A DNA stretch of 64,000 bases from Marmoricola endophyticus (GTDB lineage Bacteria; Actinomycetota; Actinomycetes; Propionibacteriales; Nocardioidaceae): positions 1,416,861 to 1,480,860 of the forward strand of contig NZ_BMKQ01000001.1 of NCBI RefSeq assembly GCF_014644415.1. The letters run 5' to 3'. A program made the translations under genes and the position numbers. Under the pieces are notes generated by a model. It ran no database searches. It was not told the DNA's origin and was given only the letters and a program-made list of their open reading frames with translations. This document shows positions 25,951 to 33,294 of this stretch, piece after piece. The number at the start of each line of letters is the position of its first letter. The first letter of the stretch is position 1.

Positions 25951-27008
25951 GTCGGCAGCTTCGCGTCGTGGTCCTCGCGCCAGGCGTTCACGTCATCCAG
26001 CGCCTGCGCGAAGGTGCTCACCTTGACCACCCGCATCTTCTCCTGGTCGTAGGGGCCTCCGCGCACCTCGTCGCAGTTGGAGGCGGGCGCGAGGAAGAGC
26101 TTCGCGCCGGCCGCCTGGGCAGCGACGAGCTTCTGCTGGATCCCGCCGATCGCACCGACGGCACCCTTGGCGTCGATCGTGCCGGTGCCCGCGATGTCGG
26201 AGTCGCCGGTCAACGAGCCCGGGGTGAGAGTGTCGTAGATCGACATCGCGAACATCATCCCGGCGCTCGGGCCGCCGATCGCCTCGGGGATCCGGACGGT
26301 GACCTGGACGGGGAAGTCGTACCCCTGCCCCACGGTCACCTTCAGCGCCGACTGCGTCGGGTCGTCCGCAGAGGCGACGGTCTTCACCCGGACGGTGATC
26401 TGCTTCCCGTCGCGGACGACCACCACGGCGGCGGTCGCGCCGGGCTTCACCGCCTGCACCGCGCTCACGGCACCCTCGACCGAGCCGACCTTCTGCCCGT
26501 CGACCGACACGATCCGGTCGCGGACGTCGAACGCCCCGTCGCCGGGACCGCCGCGCGCGATGCCGAGGATCTGCACCGACGTCGGGACCTTGTAGCCCAG
26601 CTCACGCAGCGCCGCAGCGACCGCGGAGTCCTGGGAGCCGACCATCGCGACCTGGTTCTCCGCCTTGACGTCGTCGGCGGACTCGTCGGGCGCGTAGATG
26701 TCGTCGTACTTGTAGACCGCCTCGGACGGCTTGACCCACGCCGTCAGCGCCTGCGCGAGCGTGATGTAGCCGTCGGCTCCGCTGGGCGAGACCGTCAGCA
26801 AGCGCAGCGCACCGTCGTCGCGGTAGGTCCTGGTGCCGTCGGAGACGCGCACGACGTAGCCGCCCTCCTTCGCCGACACCTTCTGCAGCAGGTTCACCGT
26901 CGGGCCCGGGCGGTAGACGACGTACGGGACCGGGACGAGCAGGACCACCAGGAACACGACCAGCAGGCCCACCGTCGCGATCGTCGAGGCCAGTCCGCGA
27001 CGACTCAC
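25944..27008 (-). CDS. Lon-like PDZ-domain serine protease (YlbL family)
   Basis: 354 residues: one N-terminal membrane anchor (IATVGLLVVFLVVLLVPVPYV), a PDZ domain near residues 145-220 (VQILGIARGGPGDGAFDVRDRI) and a C-terminal Lon-type protease domain with the catalytic serine in GGPSAGMMFA and the lysine in IDAKGAVGAIGG. It probably faces outside the membrane and trims membrane or exported proteins. It heads the protease-PPA1309-UPF0182 operon, so it may process the UPF0182 protein; that link is inferred. Confidence 0.88.
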   Translation of the reverse strand: MSRRGLASTIATVGLLVVFLVVLLVPVPYVVYRPGPTVNLLQKVSAKEGGYVVRVSDGTRTYRDDGALRLLTVSPSGADGYITLAQALTAWVKPSEAVYKYDDIYAPDESADDVKAENQVAMVGSQDSAVAAALRELGYKVPTSVQILGIARGGPGDGAFDVRDRIVSVDGQKVGSVEGAVSAVQAVKPGATAAVVVVRDGKQITVRVKTVASADDPTQSALKVTVGQGYDFPVQVTVRIPEAIGGPSAGMMFAMSIYDTLTPGSLTGDSDIAGTGTIDAKGAVGAIGGIQQKLVAAQAAGAKLFLAPASNCDEVRGGPYDQEKMRVVKVSTFAQALDDVNAWREDHDAKLPTC

Positions 27009-27100
27009 GGCCTCCTCACCTGCTGCTCGTCGGAGACACTCGCACCTGCCGGATCACCCGGTCACTGTCTCACCAGGCACCAACGCCGCTGCCGGGGTGG

Positions 27101-27352
27101 TCAGGCGGAGCGGCGGTGACGGTCGCCGTGACCGCGCTCGTCGGTGTCCGGCTGCTCCGCGGGGCGGCGTGCCGGGCGTGGCGCGGAGACGCCGCCGTCC
27201 TCGTCGTACGTCGGCTCCGGGGCCGCGGGTGCCGGGCGCGCGCGCTCCAGCTCGACCCGGCGAGCCTCCTCGCGGCGCGCCGCGACGGCCGCACCCCAGG
27301 CGGCCAGGAGCGTGACCAGCACCGCCGGCACCAGCCACAGCAGGATCTCCAT
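27101..27352 (-). CDS. Small single-pass membrane protein
   Basis: 83 residues: one membrane helix at the N-terminus (ILLWLVPAVLVTLLAAWGAAV) followed by a charged, Pro/Arg-rich, probably disordered tail facing the cytoplasm. ATG at 27352 follows TAGATT by six bases. I recognise no family. Confidence 0.6.
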   Translation of the reverse strand: MEILLWLVPAVLVTLLAAWGAAVAARREEARRVELERARPAPAAPEPTYDEDGGVSAPRPARRPAEQPDTDERGHGDRHRRSA

Positions 27353-27358
27353 CCGGCC

Positions 27359-27364
27359 AATCTA
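27359..27364 (-). promoter_or_regulatory. -10 hexamer TAGATT, leaderless small membrane protein gene
   Basis: TAGATT ends six bases before the ATG at 27352. Confidence 0.4.
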
Positions 27365-27394
27365 GGACCGACCGGGCGCCCGGCGCGGCTGCGC

Positions 27395-27841
27395 TCAGGG
27401 CGTGTTGACCCACTCCTCGTCGCCGTCGGCGAACACCTGGTGCTTCCAGATGGGCGTCCGCTCCTTGAGCCGGTCGATCAGCGCCTTGCCGGCGACGAAC
27501 GCCTCGGCACGGTGCGCGGTGACCACGGCCGTGATCACGGCGACGTCACCGATGGCGAGCCGCCCGACCCGGTGGACCGCGGCGACGGCGAGGACGTCGT
27601 ACTCCTCGGCGACCTCGGCGGCCACCTCGCGCATCGCCTCCGCCGCACTCGGGTGGGCGGAGTAGTCGAGGTGGGTGACCCCCCGGTCGTCGTCGTGGTC
27701 GCGGACGGTGCCGAGGAAGAGGTCGACCGCGCCGCCGGCGTCGTGGCCCAGCGCCGCGGTCACCTCGGCGACGTCCAAGGGCTCCTCGCGGACCTCGACG
27801 AGGCGGACGACGGGGTGCGAGGCAGCGGTCGCGTCGGTCAC
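27395..27841 (-). CDS. moaE: Molybdopterin synthase catalytic subunit MoaE
   Basis: 148 residues matching MoaE: GGAVDLFLGTVRDHDD near the N-terminus, THLDYSAHPSAAEAM, VHRVGRLAIGDVAV, and the catalytic end KALIDRLKERTPIWKHQ with active-site lysines. With MoaD it inserts sulfur into precursor Z to make molybdopterin. No other moa gene is near, so it stands as an isolated cofactor gene. GTG at 27841 has TAGGGT seven bases upstream. Confidence 0.93.
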   Translation of the reverse strand: MTDATAASHPVVRLVEVREEPLDVAEVTAALGHDAGGAVDLFLGTVRDHDDDRGVTHLDYSAHPSAAEAMREVAAEVAEEYDVLAVAAVHRVGRLAIGDVAVITAVVTAHRAEAFVAGKALIDRLKERTPIWKHQVFADGDEEWVNTP

Positions 27842-27848
27842 GGTGCCA

Positions 27849-27854
27849 ACCCTA
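27849..27854 (-). promoter_or_regulatory. -10 hexamer TAGGGT, leaderless moaE
   Basis: TAGGGT ends seven bases before the GTG at 27841; it is divergent from the DUF2342 promoter. Confidence 0.42.
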
Positions 27855-27894
27855 GGGCGGGGCGCTGGCGGGTGAGCCGTTGGTCGCGGCGGAG

Positions 27895-27900
27895 TACCGT
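27895..27900 (+). promoter_or_regulatory. -10 hexamer TACCGT, leaderless DUF2342 gene
   Basis: TACCGT ends six bases before the ATG at 27907. Confidence 0.42.
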
Positions 27901-27906
27901 CGGACC

Positions 27907-29358
27907 ATGCCTGACAACCCTTCCGGCAACCTTCCCGGCGACCCCGAGGACCCGGACCACTCGCGCGACGACAGCAGCGGCGGCTCGGGGCAGAACCCGT
28001 TCGCGGGCACGCCCTTCGAGCAGATCTTCTCGGCGTTCGGCGGGGGCGCCGGCGGCGAGGGGATGGCCGGGATGTTCGGCGGCCAGGGCGGGCAGATGCC
28101 GGACCTGAACGCGCTGCTCGGGCAGGTGCAGAGCCTGATGACCCCGTACGACGGCCCGGTGAACTGGACGCTCGCGAACGACATCGCGCGCAAGTCCGTG
28201 GCCCAGCAGCCCGACCCGACGCCGGGGCGGCCCGACCGTGACCGGGTCGCCGACAGCGTGCGGCTGGCCGACCACTGGCTCGACGCGGTCACCCCGCTGG
28301 CCTCCGGCGTCACCGTCGGCGCGGCCTGGAGCCGCGCGGAGTGGGTGGAGCAAACCGCCGAGGTGTGGAAGCGGCTCGTCGAGCCGGTCGCCGAGCACGT
28401 CAACGGTGCGGTCAACGGGGCGCTGGGCGACCAGATGCCCGAGGAGGCCCGGGCGATGGCCGGGCCGCTGATGGGGATGCTCGGCAAGCTCGGCGGCACG
28501 ATGTTCGGCTCCCAGGTCGGTCAGGCGCTCGGCGGGCTGGCCGGCGAGGTGCTCACCGCGTCCGACATCGGCCTGCCGCTCGGCCCGGCCGGGCAGGCCG
28601 CGCTCGTGACCACGAACGTCGCGGCCTTCGCCGAGGGTCTCGACGTGTCCGAGGACGACGTCGTGCTCTACCTCGCGCTGCGCGAGTGCGCCCACCAGCG
28701 CCTGTTCGCGCAGGTGCCGTGGCTGCGCCAGCACCTGCTCTCCGCGGTCGAGGAGTACGGCCGCGGCATGCGGATCGACGTCTCCGGGATCGAGAGCAAG
28801 CTGCAGGGCCTGGACCCGACGAACCTGGCCGGGATGCAGGAGGCGATGGAGGGAGGTCTGTTCGAGCCCGAGCAGACCCCGGCGCAGAAGACCGCGCTGG
28901 CCAAGCTGGAGACGACCCTGGCCCTGGTCGAGGGCTGGGTCGACGAGGTCGTCGGCCAGGCCACCGAGACCCGGATGCCCGCTGCGAGCAAGCTGCACGA
29001 GGCCGTCCGCCGCCGGCGGGCCGCCGGTGGTCCCGCCGAGCAGACGTTCGCCGCGCTGGTCGGTCTCGAGCTGCGCCCGCGTCGGCTGCGCGACGCCTCC
29101 ACGCTGTGGGGCTCGCTGCGCTCGCGGCAGGGGCAGGACGCCCGCGACGCCGTGTGGGCCCACCCCGACCTGCTGCCGACCGCGGCCGACCTCGACGACC
29201 CGCTGGTCTTCCGCGCCGACCTCGAGCAGCCGGCCGAGCTGAGCGACGACGACTTCGACTCCGAGCTGGGCAGGCTGCTCTCCGGCGAGCTGCCGGACGC
29301 CCCGGACGAGCGCGAGGACGGTGGCGACGGCACGGACCAGGGCCCGGGTGCCGGCTGA
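27907..29358 (+). CDS. Zinc-dependent metalloprotease, DUF2342 family
   Basis: 483 residues. A Gly/Met-rich N-terminal part (FGGGAGGEGMAGMFGG) is followed by the DUF2342 core: WTLANDIARKSV, the LREC-AHQRLF block where the family places its zinc-binding histidines, and LRPRRLRDASTLWG, DAVWAHPDLLPTAADLD at the end. The family is annotated as zinc-dependent metalloproteases of actinobacteria; activity is not proven. ATG at 27907 was chosen for the TACCGT hexamer just before it. The Nudix gene overlaps its end by eleven bases. Confidence 0.85.
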   Translation: MPDNPSGNLPGDPEDPDHSRDDSSGGSGQNPFAGTPFEQIFSAFGGGAGGEGMAGMFGGQGGQMPDLNALLGQVQSLMTPYDGPVNWTLANDIARKSVAQQPDPTPGRPDRDRVADSVRLADHWLDAVTPLASGVTVGAAWSRAEWVEQTAEVWKRLVEPVAEHVNGAVNGALGDQMPEEARAMAGPLMGMLGKLGGTMFGSQVGQALGGLAGEVLTASDIGLPLGPAGQAALVTTNVAAFAEGLDVSEDDVVLYLALRECAHQRLFAQVPWLRQHLLSAVEEYGRGMRIDVSGIESKLQGLDPTNLAGMQEAMEGGLFEPEQTPAQKTALAKLETTLALVEGWVDEVVGQATETRMPAASKLHEAVRRRRAAGGPAEQTFAALVGLELRPRRLRDASTLWGSLRSRQGQDARDAVWAHPDLLPTAADLDDPLVFRADLEQPAELSDDDFDSELGRLLSGELPDAPDEREDGGDGTDQGPGAG

Positions 29359-29914
29359 CGCCGCTCCGGCGGGGCTTCGCGAGGACGCCCTGGCCGTCCT
29401 GCACGGCTGGACCCCGCCCGACGAGGAGCAGGACCGGCTTCGCGACCAGTACCTCGCCCACCTGCGGCGCCACCGCGACGAGCGCCTCGACGGACTGGTC
29501 AGGGACCCGGAGCCGGATCACCTGACCGCGAGCGTCGCCGTCCTCTCCGCCGACCGCACCCGGGTGCTGCTCACCTTGCACCGCAAGGCACGACGCTGGT
29601 TCCAGCTGGGCGGTCACCTCGAGCCGGCCGACGCCACGCTGCGGGACGCGGCCCTGCGCGAGGCGACCGAGGAGTCGGGCATCGCCGGGCTGGAGGTCAC
29701 GGCCGCACCGGTACGTCTGGACCTGCACCCGGTGCCGTTCTGCCACGCCGACGGCACCGCCCGCCATCTCGACGTCCAGTACGCCGCCCACGCGCCCGCC
29801 GGTGCCGCAGCAGAGGTCAGCGCGGAGTCGCTGGACCTTCGGTGGTGGCCCGTGGACGACCTGCCGTCGGACGAGGAGTCGCTGCACCGGCTGGTCGAGC
29901 GCGCCCTGGGCTGA
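29348..29914 (+). CDS. Nudix hydrolase
   Basis: 188 residues with a Nudix fold: GGHLEPADATLRDAALREATEESGI is the Nudix box (GX5EX7REUXEEXGU, here with slight changes at the first part), preceded by VLLTLHRKARRWFQLG. It hydrolyses a nucleoside diphosphate linked to another moiety; the substrate is unknown. GTG at 29348 lies inside the end of the DUF2342 gene, an 11-base overlap that implies coupling. Confidence 0.82.
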   Translation: MPADAAPAGLREDALAVLHGWTPPDEEQDRLRDQYLAHLRRHRDERLDGLVRDPEPDHLTASVAVLSADRTRVLLTLHRKARRWFQLGGHLEPADATLRDAALREATEESGIAGLEVTAAPVRLDLHPVPFCHADGTARHLDVQYAAHAPAGAAAEVSAESLDLRWWPVDDLPSDEESLHRLVERALG

Positions 29915-29921
29915 GCACCGC

Positions 29922-30503
29922 TCACTCCCCTTCGACGTCGTCGCCCGCGTCGTCCGGCCAGCCCGCCGACGTCGCCAGCGCCTCGAGGTACCCCGTGGCC
30001 CGCTCGGTGCGCGGGAAGCGCTCGGCGAGCGCTCGGAACCGCGGACCGTGGTGGGGCTCGACCAGGTGGGCCAGCTCGTGGACCAGCACGGAGTCGAGGA
30101 CGTAGCCCGGCACGTCCTGCAGCCGGTGGCTGATCCGGATCGTGCCCCGCGCGGGGGTGCAGGAGCCCCAGCGGTGCTCCTGGTTGGTCACCCAGCGCAC
30201 GGAGGTCGGCCGCGGGAGGTCGTACTGGTCGGCGAGGGCCTGGGCCCGACGGTCGAGGTCGACCCCGGCCGCCCGGCCGGTGCGCCGCTTCGCCAGGAGC
30301 TTGGCCAGCATGTCCTCGGTCCACCTGCGCTCCTCCTCCAGGCTCGCCCGGGCCGGGATCATCAGCACCATCACCTCACCGTCGGAGCGCTGCTCCATCC
30401 GGGCGGAGACGGTCCGCGAGCGGCGGGCCGAGCGGCGCACCTCCACCCGCGGCGACGAGGGGTCGTCGTTCGCGGGCGAGAAGGGGAGCGTCGGGTCGTC
30501 CAT
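29922..30503 (-). CDS. YgjP-type M48-like metallopeptidase
   Basis: 193 residues with the YgjP/SprT-like domain: VRWVTNQEHRWGSCTPARGTI, and the zinc motif HELAHLVEPHHGPRF (HExxH plus downstream His). ATG at 30503 was chosen over GTG at 30512 because a TAGCGT hexamer stands seven bases before it. That hexamer overlaps the CTAG at the left end of the MITE-like element, so the promoter abuts the insertion. It converges on the Nudix gene, eight bases away. Confidence 0.82.
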   Translation of the reverse strand: MDDPTLPFSPANDDPSSPRVEVRRSARRSRTVSARMEQRSDGEVMVLMIPARASLEEERRWTEDMLAKLLAKRRTGRAAGVDLDRRAQALADQYDLPRPTSVRWVTNQEHRWGSCTPARGTIRISHRLQDVPGYVLDSVLVHELAHLVEPHHGPRFRALAERFPRTERATGYLEALATSAGWPDDAGDDVEGE

Positions 30504-30510
30504 GTCGGCC

Positions 30511-30516
30511 ACGCTA
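30511..30516 (-). promoter_or_regulatory. -10 hexamer TAGCGT of YgjP gene, at MITE junction
   Basis: TAGCGT ends seven bases before the ATG at 30503; its first three bases belong to the CTAG that borders the mobile element. Confidence 0.4.
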
Positions 30517-30736
30517 GGGCGTGTCTCTCAATTCTGGTCGTGGCGAGCGTCGTCCAGCGCGTGCGCTGGCAGCTCCGGGGTCCCTGCGGGAGCGCGAGCG
30601 AAGCGAGCGGTCTCGTGGGGTGGTGGCTTGGCGCCGGAACGCACGCATACCGGGCGTCTGTGCAGTGACGGCAACGCCGCCAGCGCGCGTGATGGGCGGC
30701 GCGCAGCAGGCCACTGAACTGAGAGACATGCCCTAG
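30514..30736. mobile_element. MITE-like element, copy A (21-bp terminal inverted repeats)
   Basis: Left end CTAGGGCGTGTCTCTCAATTC (30514-30534) matches the inverse of the right end (30716-30736) at 19 of 21 positions. The ~223-bp body has no gene. About 98 inner bases (from GCGTCGTCCAGCGCGTGCG) are ~94% like a second element at 38377-38595. It contains the palindrome CCAGCGC-GT-GCGCTGG. CTAG at both borders could be a target duplication, as in some IS5-type transposons; this assignment is inferred. Confidence 0.72.
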
Positions 30737-30760
30737 GGCCCGCCACCGACGGGTGCGTCG

Positions 30761-30766
30761 TAGGTT
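30761..30766 (+). promoter_or_regulatory. -10 hexamer TAGGTT, leaderless PHP gene
   Basis: TAGGTT ends six bases before the GTG at 30773. Confidence 0.45.
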
Positions 30767-30772
30767 GATCGC

Positions 30773-31822
30773 GTGCCGACCGAGGAGAAGTGGGACCAGG
30801 GCCCGGTCGCCGCGCTGCGCCGGATCGCCTTCCTGCTGGAGCGGTCCCGTGCGGACACGTACAAGGTCAAGGCCTACCGCAACGCCGCGGCCGGCCTCCT
30901 CCCCCTCGGCGAGGACGAGGTCGCCGAGCGCGCCGCCGCGGGGACGCTGCAGGAGCTGGACGGGATCGGTGCGTCGACGGCCGCGGTGATCTCCGACGCG
31001 GTCGACGGCCGTGTCCCCGAGCGGCTGGCCCGTCTCGAGCGTGACGAGGCAGGACCGCTGGTCGAGGGCGGCGAGGAGGTACGTGCCGCGCTGCGGGGGG
31101 ACCTGCACTCGCACTCCGACTGGTCCGACGGCGGCTCGCCGATCGAGGAGATGGCGTTCACGGCGATGGAGCTCGGCCACGAGTACCTCGTGCTCACCGA
31201 CCACTCCCCTCGCCTGAGTGTCGCCCACGGCCTGTCGGCAGCACGGTTGGCTCGACAGCTCGACGTCGTCGACGCGGTCAACGCGCACCTGGGCACCGGC
31301 GGCTTCCGGCTGCTCAAGGGGATCGAGGTGGACATCCTCGACGACGGTGGTCTGGACCAGAGCGAGGAGATGCTGGGCCGGCTCGACGTACGGGTCGCCT
31401 CCGTCCACTCCGCGCTGCGGATGGACGCACGCCCGATGACCGCGCGGATGGTCGCAGCCGTCGGGCACCCGATGACCAACGTGCTCGGACACTGCACGGG
31501 CCGCCTCGTCACCGGGTCGCGGGGCACCCGCCCCTCCTCGGAGTTCGACGCCCGCGCGGTCTTCGAGGCCTGCGTCGAGCACGACGTCGCGGTCGAGATC
31601 AACGCCCGGCCCGAGCGCCGCGACCCCCCGAGCCGGCTGATCGAGCTGGCCCGCGACCTCGGCTGCCTGTTCTCCATCGACTCCGACGCCCACGCGCCCG
31701 GGCAGCTGGACTTCCTCGCGTACGGCTGCGCCCGCGCGGAGGAGTTCGGGATCGAGGCCGACCGGATCGTCAACACCTGGACGCGCGAGCGCCTGCTGAC
31801 CTGGGCGGCCCCCGCGTCCTGA
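30773..31822 (+). CDS. PHP-domain phosphoesterase with PolX-type helix-hairpin-helix N-terminus
   Basis: 349 residues. Residues ~1-85 resemble the N-terminal 8-kDa/HhH part of DNA polymerase X (RIAFLLERSRADTYKVKAYR, LQELDGIGASTAAVISDA). Residues ~105-345 are a PHP domain: DLHSHSDWSDG, LVLTDHSPRL, GIEVDIL, VASVHSALR, and SIDSDAHAPGQL supply the metal ligands. The polymerase palm between the two is missing. Activity may be a 3'-5' exonuclease or a phosphatase. Likely leaderless from TAGGTT. A strong hairpin follows about 180 bases downstream. Confidence 0.85.
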   Translation: MPTEEKWDQGPVAALRRIAFLLERSRADTYKVKAYRNAAAGLLPLGEDEVAERAAAGTLQELDGIGASTAAVISDAVDGRVPERLARLERDEAGPLVEGGEEVRAALRGDLHSHSDWSDGGSPIEEMAFTAMELGHEYLVLTDHSPRLSVAHGLSAARLARQLDVVDAVNAHLGTGGFRLLKGIEVDILDDGGLDQSEEMLGRLDVRVASVHSALRMDARPMTARMVAAVGHPMTNVLGHCTGRLVTGSRGTRPSSEFDARAVFEACVEHDVAVEINARPERRDPPSRLIELARDLGCLFSIDSDAHAPGQLDFLAYGCARAEEFGIEADRIVNTWTRERLLTWAAPAS

Positions 31823-31834
31823 GCCGGTCCGGGA

Positions 31835-31912
31835 TCCACAGGCGGCACGGGGTGATCCACATCGCTCCACAGGCCGTCCACACCGTTGTCCACAGGGTGT
31901 GGACGTTCCACA
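31835..31912. promoter_or_regulatory. Phased array of TCCACA motifs (DnaA-box-like cluster)
   Basis: Six TCCACA copies start at 31835, 31856, 31866, 31877, 31889 and 31907, and one inverted copy (TGTGGA) lies at 31898-31903. The one at 31886-31894 is a full TTGTCCACA, the actinobacterial DnaA box. Spacings of 10, 11, 12, 18 and 21 bases are near whole helical turns. A further perfect box (TGTGGACAA) is at 32431-32439. No dnaA or dnaN gene is near, so this is not the chromosomal origin. Confidence 0.6.
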
Positions 31913-31955
31913 GGGCGTAGCGGAATGCGGCGCCGCTCGTCGAACGTCGCCGGCG

Positions 31956-31985
31956 TTGACCCACCCCCGCACCGCGCCCTAGGTT
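31956..31985 (+). promoter_or_regulatory. Promoter TTGACC-18-TAGGTT upstream of hairpin RNA
   Basis: -35 TTGACC (31956-31961) and -10 TAGGTT (31980-31985) are 18 bases apart, a strong vegetative-type promoter in a gene-free stretch; transcription would begin near 31992. Confidence 0.55.
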
Positions 31986-31991
31986 GGACCG

Positions 31992-32073
31992 TACGAGAGG
32001 CCCCCGGGGCAGCTCGGTCGCAGGCAAGGGGAAGGCCGGCGGCCGGGCACCCCGGGGGCCCTTCTTCGTCTTT
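31992..32073 (+). ncRNA. Candidate small RNA or attenuated leader (~80 nt) ending in a strong terminator
   Basis: From the predicted start near 31992 the transcript would run into a perfect 11-bp stem, GGCCCCCGGGG (31999-32009) with its inverse (32050-32060), enclosing a 40-base loop, followed by CTTCTTCGTCTTT. This looks like a short terminated RNA. It could also be a leader of the DUF5679 gene (start 32199) that ends transcription early, or just the terminator of the PHP gene. It lacks the C-rich loops of the known 6C RNA. Confidence 0.42.
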
Positions 32074-32198
32074 GGCTCCGGCTCGAGAAGACGATGCGCG
32101 CGACCCCGGGAGTAGGGTCGGGCGCGGTCCGTCGGGCCGGGCCGGTCGCGCGTGGACGTCGGCAGCACCAAGACGAGCAGAGCACGAGGAGACCAGCC

Positions 32199-32357
32199 AT
32201 GGCCGAGACCTGGAGCGGCGAGTTCTACTGCGTGAAGTGCAAGGAGAAGCGCGAGGCCGACGGCGACGTGTCCGTCAGTGAGAAGGGCACCCGGATGGCC
32301 AAGGCCGTCTGCCCGATCTGCGGCACCAAGCTGAACCGGATCCTCGGCAGGGCCTGA
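32199..32357 (+). CDS. DUF5679 small zinc-ribbon protein
   Basis: 52 residues with two CxxC knuckles (YCVKCKEK and CPICGTK), the DUF5679 pattern of small actinobacterial zinc-ribbon proteins. ATG at 32199 has GAGGAG eight bases upstream. A TAGGGT hexamer at 32112-32117 could start its message. Function is unknown; proteins of this kind bind nucleic acid or partner proteins. It stands between the hairpin RNA and the TOMM-type gene. Confidence 0.8.
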   Translation: MAETWSGEFYCVKCKEKREADGDVSVSEKGTRMAKAVCPICGTKLNRILGRA

Positions 32358-32478
32358 CCCGGCGAGCAGGGCCGGCCACCGCGCCCCGGTGACCCTCGGG
32401 GGCCCGGTCTGTCGGCCTGGTCGACGGACCTGTGGACAACCGCGGCGCCTCGCGCTCCGACTCTGGTTGCCTGAGCCG

Positions 32479-33262
32479 GTGCCGACCCCTCCACCAGCGC
32501 AGCGTCCCCGGCTCGGGCTCGGGGTGCGCGTGCTGCGGCACGGACCCGACCAGTGGCAGGTCGGGCTGGAGCCCCAGCGACGGCTGAGGCTGCCCGACAC
32601 GGACGAGGTGCGGCGTACCCTCGCGGGACTCGCGGACGCGGCGCTCGCCGTCGACACGGACGACCCGGTGCTCACCGCCCTCGCCTCCCACGGTCTGCTG
32701 CACCACGACGCGGTCGGCTCCTCCGAGGGTCGCCGCGTGCAGGTCCGGCGGTTCGGGGCCGGTTGGGTCCCCGACCCCGTGCCCCTGCTCGAGCAGACCG
32801 GTCTCCTCCCCCGGCCCGACGGCGAGGACGCCGACGCAGCGCTCCTGGTGGGCTTCGGCGAGCCGGCTCGCGAGCTCACTGACCCGTGGGTGTACGCCGG
32901 CCTGCCACACCTGGTCGTACGCCTGCACGCGACGGAGGCCGTCGTCGGCCCCCTGGTCGTCCCCGGTGCCGGAGCCTGCCTGCGCTGCCTGGACGCGTAC
33001 CGCACCGTGGACGACCCGCGGTGGCCGCAGCTCGTGCACCGGCACGCCGAGCTCGACGAGCAGGTGCGGCGCGACGGTCTGACCGACCGGGCCGACCCGG
33101 TGCTCGGCGCTGGCGCTGGCCTGGGCGGTCCGGGACCTCGCCACTCATCTGGCCGGACGGGTGGCCGGGACCCGGTCGGCGACCCTGCGGCTGCCGCCCG
33201 ACCTCGGCGAGGTGGAGCTGGTCTCCTGGCTGCAGCACCCGGACTGTGCCTGCACCTGGTGA
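32479..33262 (+). pseudogene. TOMM precursor leader peptide-binding protein (cyclodehydratase-like), frameshifted
   Basis: Two frames together encode one ~260-residue protein of the TOMM leader-binding/E1-like family. Frame 1 (GTG 32479 to ~33105) gives LGVRVLRHGPDQWQVGL, LLVGFGEPARELTDPWVY and GACLRCLDAYRTVDDPRW. From 33107 the homologous end continues in another frame: AWAVRDLATHLAGRVAG, then PDLGEVELVSWLQHP and a TGA at 33260-33262. One extra G in GG at 33106-33107 explains the break. As read, frame 1 stays open into the ABC1 kinase gene. No YcaO, dehydrogenase or precursor peptide is nearby. It may be a real mutation or a sequencing error. Confidence 0.68.
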
Positions 33263-33294
33263 CCGTCCGACCAGCCGTGCGCGATGATCGGAGC

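Noticed and set aside
30514-30736. Short coding frames inside the MITE-like element
   Set aside because: They differ between the two copies, carry no conserved start and show no protein-like pattern.
31835-31912. Chromosomal origin of replication
   Set aside because: DnaA-like boxes are present but there is no dnaA, dnaN, AT-rich unwinding element or ribosomal L34 gene nearby.
31992-32073. 6C small RNA
   Set aside because: No pair of hairpins with runs of six cytosines in the loops.
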